Shown: piece after piece, positions 27,639 through 34,607 of the stretch
Layout of the letters: every line of letters starts with the position of its first letter
How positions within the stretch are numbered: the stretch's first letter is position 1
Assembly: GCA_031272195.1 (NCBI GenBank)
Contig: JAISUF010000106.1
Coordinates: 1-34,607 of the forward strand
Origin: Propionibacteriaceae bacterium
GTDB lineage: Bacteria > Actinomycetota > Actinomycetes > Propionibacteriales > Propionibacteriaceae
DNA: 34,607 nucleotides
Direction of reading: 5' to 3'
Program-made: the position numbers and the translations under genes
Notes under the pieces: model-generated
What the model saw: only the letters and a program-made list of their open reading frames with translations
Databases searched by the model: none
What the model was told of the DNA's origin: nothing

Positions 27639-29297
27639 ATGAAGCGACTTGTCATCCTCGGCGGCGGAACTGCCGGCAGCATCGCCGCCAACAAATTGCG
27701 GGCCCAGTTGTCGGCGTCGCAGTTGGCGATCACCGTCGTCGACCGCGACGACTCCCACCACTACCAGCCCGGCTACCTATTTCTGCCCTTCGGCGGCTAC
27801 CGGGCCAAGCAGTTGGTGCGATCCCGGCAAGCCCAACTGCGCCCCGGAGTGGCCTTCGTCGAGGCGGATATCGACCGCGTCGACGCAGACGCCGCAAAGG
27901 TGCTGCTGGCCGACGGGCGCGAACTGCCTTATGACTATCTGATTATCGCCACCGGCGTCGCGCCGCGCCCAGACCTGACCCCCGGAATGACGGGGCCGGG
28001 CTGGGGGACGTCAATCCACGAGTTCTACACCTTGGACGGGGCCCGCAAACTGGCCGAGGCGATCCGGCTTTTCCGGGGCGGGCGCGTTGTCGTCCACCTC
28101 ACCGACATGCCGATCAAGTGCCCCGTCGCACCGCTGGAGTTCGCCCTGCTGATGGACGCCTGGCTGACCGACCACGGCATCCGCGAGCGCACCGAGCTGA
28201 CCTACGCGACAGTCTTGGACGCCGCCTTCACAAAGCCGGTGGCCAGCGCCACTCTCGGCTCGCTGTTCGACGAGCGGCACATCAACCTGGAAACCGACTT
28301 CACAGTCGAGCGGGTCGACGGCGAGGCCAAGCAGATCATCTCTTACGACGGCCGGGCGCTGCCGTTCGATCTGTTGGTCACCGTCCCGCTCAACCTGGGC
28401 GCTGAATACGTGGCTCGCTCCGGCCTGGGTGACGACCTCAACCTGGTGCCCTGCGACCAGCACACCATGAAGGCGATCGGCCACGACGCGATCTGGGTGC
28501 TCGGCGACGCCGGTACGCTGGCCACCTCCAAGGCCGGCTCGGTGGCGCACTTCTCGATCGACATCTTCGTCGACAACTTCGTGGCCGAGTTTCGCGGCGG
28601 CAGCGCCTCCCACAGCTTCGACGGCCACTCCAACTGCTTCGTCGAATCGGGCCACGGCAAAGCCATGCTGCTGGATTTCAACTACGACACGCAGCCCTAC
28701 GCCGGCACCTTCCCGCTGCCTGCCGTCGGGCCGTTCTCCCTGCTCAAGCAGACGTCGATAAACCACTTGGGCAAGTTGGCCTTCCGCCACCTCTATTGGG
28801 GGTTCTTGATCCCCGGCAGGCCCATACCACTGCCGTCGGCGATGTCGAAGCTCGGCAAGCGGATCGTCCCGGACCCGGTGCCGCGTCCGGCCGCGCCGCG
28901 CCAACGCTACACCGCCACTCTGGACGTTCCCACCAGCGGCCCGCGGCCGGCCGCGCCATCCGGCTTCACGCCGCCGGTGACAGGCCCGACGACGCGCGTC
29001 GCCGGACGCGACGTGAAGGTTGACGCCGAGGGATTCATGACCGACTACGGCCAGTGGGACGACGCGGTCGGCGCCGGCCTGGCCGAACTGGTCGGCCAAG
29101 AGTTGACCGACGAGCATTGGCAGGCGATCCGGTTCTTGCGCGAAGACTTCCCCGCCCGCGGCGAGACGGCGACGCTGCGCCGGGCGTCTATGGGCTCTGG
29201 CATCGACGTGAAGAGGCTTTTCGAGTTGTTCCCGTCGAAACCGGCCAAGAAGATGGCCTACATCGCAGGCCTGCCCAAGCCCAAGGGCTGCGTCTAG
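27639..29297 (+). CDS. Sulfide:quinone oxidoreductase-like FAD oxidoreductase fused to a C-terminal DsrC/TusE-type sulfur carrier domain
   Basis: N-term VILGGGTAGSIAANKL FAD motif, YLIIATGVAPRPDL, MPIKCPVAPLEF, GHSNCFVESGHGKAMLLDFNYDTQP; Pro-rich linker; C-term GFMTDYGQWDDAV...LTDEHWQAIRFLRE...LFELFPSKPAKKMAYIAGLPKPKGCV, which matches the DsrC/TusE family. Confidence 0.88.
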   Translation: MKRLVILGGGTAGSIAANKLRAQLSASQLAITVVDRDDSHHYQPGYLFLPFGGYRAKQLVRSRQAQLRPGVAFVEADIDRVDADAAKVLLADGRELPYDYLIIATGVAPRPDLTPGMTGPGWGTSIHEFYTLDGARKLAEAIRLFRGGRVVVHLTDMPIKCPVAPLEFALLMDAWLTDHGIRERTELTYATVLDAAFTKPVASATLGSLFDERHINLETDFTVERVDGEAKQIISYDGRALPFDLLVTVPLNLGAEYVARSGLGDDLNLVPCDQHTMKAIGHDAIWVLGDAGTLATSKAGSVAHFSIDIFVDNFVAEFRGGSASHSFDGHSNCFVESGHGKAMLLDFNYDTQPYAGTFPLPAVGPFSLLKQTSINHLGKLAFRHLYWGFLIPGRPIPLPSAMSKLGKRIVPDPVPRPAAPRQRYTATLDVPTSGPRPAAPSGFTPPVTGPTTRVAGRDVKVDAEGFMTDYGQWDDAVGAGLAELVGQELTDEHWQAIRFLREDFPARGETATLRRASMGSGIDVKRLFELFPSKPAKKMAYIAGLPKPKGCV

Positions 29298-29325
29298 CCG
29301 CCGCCAACCAACGCAAAGGAATATC

Positions 29326-29820
29326 ATGACCGACCAGGCGCCTCGCAAACTGTGCCTCATCTGCTCCAAAGGCAACCTCGACATGGCCTACCCCGGCCTG
29401 ATTCTCGGCAACGCGGCCCTCGGCGAGGGCATCGAAACCCACCTGTTCTTCACCTTCTGGGGCCTGGACATGGTGACGAAGGCCCGCTTCGGCGACTTGA
29501 AGTTCACCATGCTGGGGAATACGGCGATGCATCTGCCGCAGGCCCCGATGATGCCGGTGCCGGCCCTGATGGGCGCGATCCCCGGCATGACGAAGATCGC
29601 CACCAACATGATGCGGCGCCAGATCGCCGATCTGGACGTCCCAACCGTCCCGGAGATGCTCGACCAGATCAGCGCCGCCGGCGGGCATCTGTGGGCTTGC
29701 CGGATGACGTTCGACATGCTCGGGCTCAACATGGCCGATCTTTACGACGGCGTCGAGGACGTCATCTCGGCGACCAACTTCATCGAGATAGCCGACGGCG
29801 CCCAGATCATCTTCATTTAG
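29326..29820 (+). CDS. DsrE/DsrF/DrsH-like (DsrE2-type) sulfur relay protein
   Basis: KLCLICSKGNLDMAYPGLILGNAALGEGIETHLFFTFWGLDMV...GGHLWACRMTFDMLGL, including the conserved WAC motif; AAAGGA RBS, 28 nt after the SQR-DsrC gene. Confidence 0.9.
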   Translation: MTDQAPRKLCLICSKGNLDMAYPGLILGNAALGEGIETHLFFTFWGLDMVTKARFGDLKFTMLGNTAMHLPQAPMMPVPALMGAIPGMTKIATNMMRRQIADLDVPTVPEMLDQISAAGGHLWACRMTFDMLGLNMADLYDGVEDVISATNFIEIADGAQIIFI

Positions 29821-29835
29821 CCCTTGACCCTGTCA

Positions 29836-29927
29836 ACCCGGTGTTTGCCGGGAAGCTAACCGGGCACTTGCAGGGCGGCGAACCCGGTGTTCGCAGGTGT
29901 TTCAACCGGCTGTCTGCGCACGGTTCC
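29836..29927. repeat. Four-unit imperfect 23-bp tandem repeat downstream of the second ATPase gene
   Basis: Units 29836-29858, 29859-29881, 29882-29904, 29905-29927 (acccggtgtttgccgggaagcta etc.). Confidence 0.75.
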
Positions 29928-29971
29928 CCACTGTGGGGGCGGGCTGTGGGGTGCGGGCTGTGAATCGCCTC

Positions 29972-31222
29972 TTAGGGGCCCAGGGCGGCCAGTGGGACGA
30001 CTGACACACCGTCTGGCCGGGTGCGGGTGAAGCCGGTGCCGCTGAGCACGCAGAGAGCGGCTGGCGGGCCGACTTTGGATTGGTCGATCTGGTCGGCGAA
30101 CCGCAGGAGGGTGTCGGCGGCCTTGTCGGCCGCTCCCTGGCCGAGTTTCGCCTCGAAGGCGGCCCAGCGGCCGTCGAGCAGTTCGACGACGACGTCCACC
30201 TCTAGGCCGTTGGAGTCTCGATAGTGGTAAACGTTCGCGCCGAGGGCCTGGGCGTAAACGCGCAGGTCGTGGACGGCGGCCGACTCGAACAGTTGACCCA
30301 TGTAGGCAAGGTCGGCGACGAGTTTTTCCGAGCTCAAGCCCAGGGCGGCGCAGGCCAGCGAGGTGTCCGCCAATTGGCGTTTCGGCGCTTGGCGCAGCCG
30401 TGCGCGGGAGGCGACGTGGGTGCTCCAGGCGGGGAGGTCCTCTTCTATCATCAAGCGGTGGAAGACGCGCAGGTATTCGCTGACGGTCTCATCGGCCAAA
30501 GAGCCGTCGCTGCCGCCGGCGTCGGCGGCGATCGAGGATATCGAGGCTTCGGACGAACTGTTCCGCGACAACGACTGAATGGTGCGCAGCACGCGCTGCG
30601 GGTCGCGGCGCTCGCCGGTCAGCTTGCTCAGGTCGGACTCCACCAGCAGCGACAGATAGTTGGCGTTGTTGAGTCGCGCGTCGGCTTCGTCCAGGCCGAT
30701 GTTCTGCGGCCAGCCGCCGATTGCGAGATGCTCGGCGATGGTCGTCACGGCCGTGGTGGCGGCGTCGGGCTTGACCGTCTCGCCGTTCATGAGCTGCGAC
30801 AGTTTGACGGCGCCCGTCGACCAGCCCATTTCGGACCAGGACATCGTGCGCATGTCGATGACGCCGAACCGGCCAACCCCGCTGTGGGCGGTTTGCGAGT
30901 CCCGCGGCGTCGACGAGCCGGTGAGAATGAACTGGCCTTTCGCCCCGCGTTGGTCCACGGCGACCCGCGCCAGATCCCACAGCGCCGGCTGCTCTTGCCA
31001 TTCGTCGATCAGCCTCGGCGTGGCGCCCTCGAAGATCAGGGCGGGGTCGGTCTCGAATAGCTGGGCGGCTTGGCCAGTGCGCTGCACGAGAATCTCCGAT
31101 TGGGCGTGCTGGCGGCCGGTGGCAGTCTTGCCGCATCCTTTCGGCCCTCTGATCCACACCGCCCCGGCGGCGCGAAGCTGCCGATCCACAAGGGAGTCCA
31201 CGACTCTTGGGCGGTATCGCAC
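29972..31222 (-). CDS. ATP-binding protein, AAA+ ATPase with DUF4143-like C-terminal region (paralogue of 580-1860)
   Basis: IRGPKGCGKTATG Walker A, PRLIDEWQEQPALW, FILTGSSTPRDS, EVDVVVELLDGRWAAFEAKLG, ends VSVVPLAALGP. Confidence 0.87.
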   Translation of the reverse strand: MRYRPRVVDSLVDRQLRAAGAVWIRGPKGCGKTATGRQHAQSEILVQRTGQAAQLFETDPALIFEGATPRLIDEWQEQPALWDLARVAVDQRGAKGQFILTGSSTPRDSQTAHSGVGRFGVIDMRTMSWSEMGWSTGAVKLSQLMNGETVKPDAATTAVTTIAEHLAIGGWPQNIGLDEADARLNNANYLSLLVESDLSKLTGERRDPQRVLRTIQSLSRNSSSEASISSIAADAGGSDGSLADETVSEYLRVFHRLMIEEDLPAWSTHVASRARLRQAPKRQLADTSLACAALGLSSEKLVADLAYMGQLFESAAVHDLRVYAQALGANVYHYRDSNGLEVDVVVELLDGRWAAFEAKLGQGAADKAADTLLRFADQIDQSKVGPPAALCVLSGTGFTRTRPDGVSVVPLAALGP

Positions 31223-31237
31223 GCGGCCAGCTTAGCA

Positions 31238-31329
31238 GTCGGGTGTTTGCAGAGGTTTCAACCGGGTGTTTGCAGGGAAGCTAACCGGGTGTCTGCAGGT
31301 GTTTCGACCGGCGCGTGCACGGGCGGCGT
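31238..31329. repeat. Four-unit imperfect 23-bp tandem repeat upstream of the second ATPase gene
   Basis: Units 31238-31260, 31261-31283, 31284-31306, 31307-31329; core ACCGGGTGTTTGCAGG; same family and orientation as 29836-29927. Confidence 0.8.
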
Positions 31330-31345
31330 CACCGCAGTCGACAGG

Positions 31346-31711
31346 TCAACTCCAATCGGTTTCCGAGGCCTGTTCGAGGGCTCGCCGACGGGCGGCGATC
31401 AGCTTGTAGACGATGTGGGAGTGGCGCAGGCCCAGACCCCAGATGACGAGGTCGTGGCCGACGAGTTCGTAGACCAGTCGATAGCGCTGCGGCGACACTC
31501 CAGGGAGGTCGAACTTCAAGCGGTACAGGCCCGACAGGTCACCGCTGACGTTCCGTTGTCCGAGGGCCTTACCAGTTCGATGATGCCCGGCTACGTCCTC
31601 CACGGCCTGTAACGCCGCCTTGGCGATTTCTGCGCCGACATCAGCCAGGGCCACCAAGTCGTCGGCTGCGCCCTCGGCCCACTTCTCGGTATATGGCCGG
31701 CGGGGGCTCAC
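31346..31711 (-). CDS. Type II toxin, RelE/ParE superfamily
   Basis: LYRLKFDLPGVSPQRYRLVYELVGHDLVIWGLGLRHSHIVYKLIAARR, RelE-like fold pattern; overlaps the upstream antitoxin by 4 nt. Confidence 0.8.
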   Translation of the reverse strand: MSPRRPYTEKWAEGAADDLVALADVGAEIAKAALQAVEDVAGHHRTGKALGQRNVSGDLSGLYRLKFDLPGVSPQRYRLVYELVGHDLVIWGLGLRHSHIVYKLIAARRRALEQASETDWS

Positions 31712-31956
31712 TTAGCGGCCTCAACCAGCCGCCGCCGGACTTCTTCGCCGGATAGCAGCGGCCGGTTCTCGGCCTTTCGCGCCGCGATCAGTTGGAGATC
31801 GGCTTCGTCCTCGGCCTTGTCGAGGTAGTCGCGGATCAAGTTGCGGACCACTGACGAGATCGTGACGCCTTTGCCACCAGCGACAGCGGCCATGCGAAGG
31901 GCCTGGTAGTCGTCGTCCGCCAGATCCACAGTGAGACGTGTCACATGCCCGGTCAT
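31708..31956 (-). CDS. Ribbon-helix-helix type antitoxin
   Basis: TRLTVDLADDDYQALRMAAVAGGKGVTISSVVRNLIRDYLDK RHH motif; directly upstream of the RelE-like gene. Confidence 0.8.
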   Translation of the reverse strand: MTGHVTRLTVDLADDDYQALRMAAVAGGKGVTISSVVRNLIRDYLDKAEDEADLQLIAARKAENRPLLSGEEVRRRLVEAAK

Positions 31957-31977
31957 GAGTTCAGTATATCCGGAACT
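31957..31977 (-). promoter_or_regulatory. TA promoter/operator candidate
   Basis: Minus strand AGTTC cggatatact GAACT cATG: inverted repeat AGTTC/GAACT (10-nt spacer) enclosing TATACT, 7 nt upstream of the ATG. Confidence 0.5.
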
Positions 31978-32049
31978 GCGGAACGCCCAGGTGGGTTGCC
32001 ATCCATCGCACGGGCCCGCTCAACCGGAGCCGGCAACGGGTGGTGTGGC

Positions 32050-34607
32050 TCAGCCTCGCCGTTCCACTGGCACTCGGGCGGATTGCGGCTCGCGGCGGCG
32101 GGCGGCGGCGACGACCGTGACGGCCCCGGCGGCGAACAGCAGTGCGGCCACCGCGGCCACCGAGTTGGCCTGGGACAACTCGCCCCCGGTCAGGGCGGCG
32201 GCCGAGTCTTCGTCGACGGTTTCGTCATCGCTGTCGGTGGTGGTCTCGTCGCCGGTGTCGACGTCGGTTGTGTTGGTTGTGGTGTCGGTCGGCGTGCTGG
32301 TGTCAGGCTGCGGGCCGCCGACGACGAACGTGCCGCCGGTGTTGTTGTCGGCCGGTGGTGGTGTGGTGTCGTTGGCCGGTGGTGGTGTGGTGTCGTTGGC
32401 TGGTGGTGGTGTGGTGTCGTCGGCTGGTGGTGGTGTGGTGTCGCCGGCCTTCGGGGTGACAGTCACTGTCACAGTGGCGGTCACCTGTTGCCCCGAGCCA
32501 TCCACGGCGGTGTAGGTGAAAGTGTCCGTGCCGGAGAAGCCGCTGTCGGGCGTGTAGGTCAAGGTGCCGTCGTCGTTCACCGTGACTGTCCCGTGGGTGG
32601 GGCCGCCGGCCTCGCCCTGGGCGGGCACGGCGACGACCTTGAGGTCGCTGCCCTGGTCGCCGTCGAGGACGTTGATGGTGGCGGGTGTGTCGGCGGCGGT
32701 GCTGGCGGTGTCGTCGTCGGCTGTCGGCGTGACGGTGATTCGCACGGTCTGGGTGTACGGCTCGCCCACCGAATCGGTCGCGGTGTACGTGAACGTGTCC
32801 TCGCCGGAGAACCCATCAGCGGGGGTGTAGGTGTAGGTGCCGTCCGCGTTGATCTCCACCGTGCCGTGCGACGGGTTGGTGTGGCCGGTGACCTGGACAT
32901 CCCCGGTGGTGGTGTCGTTGTCGAAGACCGAGCCGTCCACCGGGGTGTTCGCCGCAGTGGTGTTCGTGTCGTCGGCGCCAGCGGGCGCGACTGTGACGGT
33001 GACCTTCGCGGTGGCCGTGTTGCCGTACTCGTCGGTCACGATGTAGGTGAAGGTGTCGGTGCCGACAAAGCCCGGCGGCGGGGTGTAGACGGCTTGGCCG
33101 TCCACAATCTCGACACTGCCGCCGTTCGCGGAGGTCTCATCGACACTCGTCAGGCTGAGCTGAGAACCGTTGTCGTTGTCGACCACGTCGATGGTGACGG
33201 GCGTGTCAACGCCCGTCGAGGCTTCGTCATCGGTCGCCGTCGGCAGCACCGTCACCGACGCCTCGGCCGGGTCCGCGTTCACCGTGTTATCATCCGGGTC
33301 CGACGCCGACGCCGTCGCCTGGTTCACCACCGACCCGGCCATCAAGTCGGCCTGGGCCAGGGTGTACGTCGCGGCGCACTCCACGAACTCACCCGGCAGC
33401 AAGGTGCCGTCGAAGTCGCCGCAATCCAACGCCGACAACCCGTCCAAGCTGTCCGCCACCTTGACATCGCGCAGCGTCACATTTCCGGAGTTCGTGGCCT
33501 TGACAGTGAATACGACCTCGTCGCCCACATGTCCTGACGTGGGATCGGCGGACTTCTCCACGGTCAACCCAGGTTCGGGGCTGCCCGGGATCGTGACCGA
33601 CCCATCCGCCTTCACCGGTTCGCCGGTGGGCGGCGTCCCGGTCACGGTCGCCGTGTTGGCCAGCGAGCCGGCGTCCACATCTGCCTGGGTGACGGTGTAT
33701 GTCGCCGTGCAGACGGTCTGTTCGCCCGCGGCCAACTTCGTCACAGGACAGTCAATCTCAGACAGGCCCGTCAGCGGGTCGTCCACCGTCAGGTCGGTGA
33801 GGGTCACGTTGCCGGTGTTCGTCACCACGAAGCTGTACGCCACCTCCTGGCCGACCGTGAAGTGCTCCGACGGGTTCGCGCTCTTCACCAACGACACCGA
33901 CGGATCCGACGTGATCGTCACAGTCAACGTCACGGTAACCGTCTGGCCCAGGTTGTCGTAGTAGGTGACGGGGACGGTGTAGACGCCGGGTTCGGTCGCG
34001 GTCACTTTGATCCCGGTGTTGCCGCCGTAGTCCTCCACCGCTGTCGCCACACCGTCAGCCACGGGCTGCCCGTCGGCGTCCAGAATGGTGCCGATCTCGG
34101 TCTTGGTGTGGTCGATGGACGCCGAGTCGACGTCGGGGTCGGCGGTCGGGGTCGGATCAAGCCACACCGGGGTTCCGATGTCGGTGGTTTTCTCCCGATC
34201 CTCCGCAGTCGGCGGGTCTTGCACCGTCACGGTGTGAATCACGGTGACGTGTTCGCCGTTCTCGTCGTAGTAGGTGACCGGAATGGAGTAGACGCCGCCT
34301 GGCGTGGGGTGGTCGGGGTCGTCACTGGTGGTGAAGGTGATCTCACCCGTCTCGGGGTCGACGGTCACGCTCGGGCTGGTGGCGTCGCATGCGCCGACAT
34401 CGCCGCTCGTGCACGTGATCTCTCCGACCTCAGTCTTGGAGTAGTCGATGTCGGCCTGCACCGGGTCGTCATCGTCGAGCTGGCTCACACCGCCCACCGG
34501 GCCGCCGTCGAGGGTCGTGGACGTGCCCGGCGTCGCTGGAATCAGGTCATTCTGCTCGGTCGCGTCAGGCAGTTGCAGCGCGAGGGTGGTGCGCATCTTC
34601 GGGTCGG
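32050..34607 (-). CDS. Large cell-surface protein with DUF11/DUF7507-like and Ig-like (Big_9/cadherin-like) repeats; 5' end outside window
   Basis: KSANPSEHFTVGQEVAYSFVVTNTGNVTLTDLTVDDPL and KSADPTSGHVGDEVVFTVKATNSGNVTLRDVKVADSL repeats; three ...GFSGxDTFTYTA... units; TTPPPA repeats; C-terminal TM. Frame remains open to the window edge. Confidence 0.87.
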   Translation of the reverse strand, partial: DPKMRTTLALQLPDATEQNDLIPATPGTSTTLDGGPVGGVSQLDDDDPVQADIDYSKTEVGEITCTSGDVGACDATSPSVTVDPETGEITFTTSDDPDHPTPGGVYSIPVTYYDENGEHVTVIHTVTVQDPPTAEDREKTTDIGTPVWLDPTPTADPDVDSASIDHTKTEIGTILDADGQPVADGVATAVEDYGGNTGIKVTATEPGVYTVPVTYYDNLGQTVTVTLTVTITSDPSVSLVKSANPSEHFTVGQEVAYSFVVTNTGNVTLTDLTVDDPLTGLSEIDCPVTKLAAGEQTVCTATYTVTQADVDAGSLANTATVTGTPPTGEPVKADGSVTIPGSPEPGLTVEKSADPTSGHVGDEVVFTVKATNSGNVTLRDVKVADSLDGLSALDCGDFDGTLLPGEFVECAATYTLAQADLMAGSVVNQATASASDPDDNTVNADPAEASVTVLPTATDDEASTGVDTPVTIDVVDNDNGSQLSLTSVDETSANGGSVEIVDGQAVYTPPPGFVGTDTFTYIVTDEYGNTATAKVTVTVAPAGADDTNTTAANTPVDGSVFDNDTTTGDVQVTGHTNPSHGTVEINADGTYTYTPADGFSGEDTFTYTATDSVGEPYTQTVRITVTPTADDDTASTAADTPATINVLDGDQGSDLKVVAVPAQGEAGGPTHGTVTVNDDGTLTYTPDSGFSGTDTFTYTAVDGSGQQVTATVTVTVTPKAGDTTPPPADDTTPPPANDTTPPPANDTTPPPADNNTGGTFVVGGPQPDTSTPTDTTTNTTDVDTGDETTTDSDDETVDEDSAAALTGGELSQANSVAAVAALLFAAGAVTVVAAARRREPQSARVPVERRG
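32351..32446. repeat. 24-bp x 4 coding tandem repeat (DTTPPPAN/D)
   Basis: gccggtggtggtgtggtgtcgttg repeated at 32351, 32375, 32399, 32423 with few substitutions. Confidence 0.9.

Noticed and set aside
29836-31329. CRISPR arrays
   Set aside because: The 23-bp units are head-to-tail with no unique spacers and there are no cas genes.
31945-33537. 530-aa plus-strand ORF with GRWWCGVVGRWWCGVVGWWWCG repeats
   Set aside because: Antisense of the Thr/Pro-rich repeats of the minus-strand adhesin.

Overview
High-GC actinobacterial chromosomal segment (34.6 kb, ~23 protein-coding genes, no rRNA, tRNA, IS or CRISPR recognised). Housekeeping blocks: gyrB-gyrA-DUF3566 (minus strand); mscS-like and MshA-like glycosyltransferase genes; a whiB4-type regulator divergent from a PBP1A (ponA2-like) gene that leads a metallophosphoesterase / DUF4177 / RidA / nth / NUDIX run; ppdK. 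Accessory parts: a pilin-leader-bearing SGNH hydrolase; a large secreted protein with X25-like and Ig-like domains; two DUF4143-type AAA ATPases, each preceded by a four-unit 23-bp imperfect tandem repeat array; a RelE/RHH toxin-antitoxin pair; a large Ig/DUF11-like surface protein running off the window edge; and an operon encoding an SQR-like flavoprotein fused to a C-terminal DsrC/TusE domain plus a DsrE2-like protein, preceded by a perfect ATACCC-N4-GGGTAT palindrome of CsoR/CstR operator type. The SQR-DsrC fusion operon and the ATPase-linked 23-bp arrays are the strongest candidates for undescribed biology. All calls come from reading the sequence and supplied ORF track; no searches were run.
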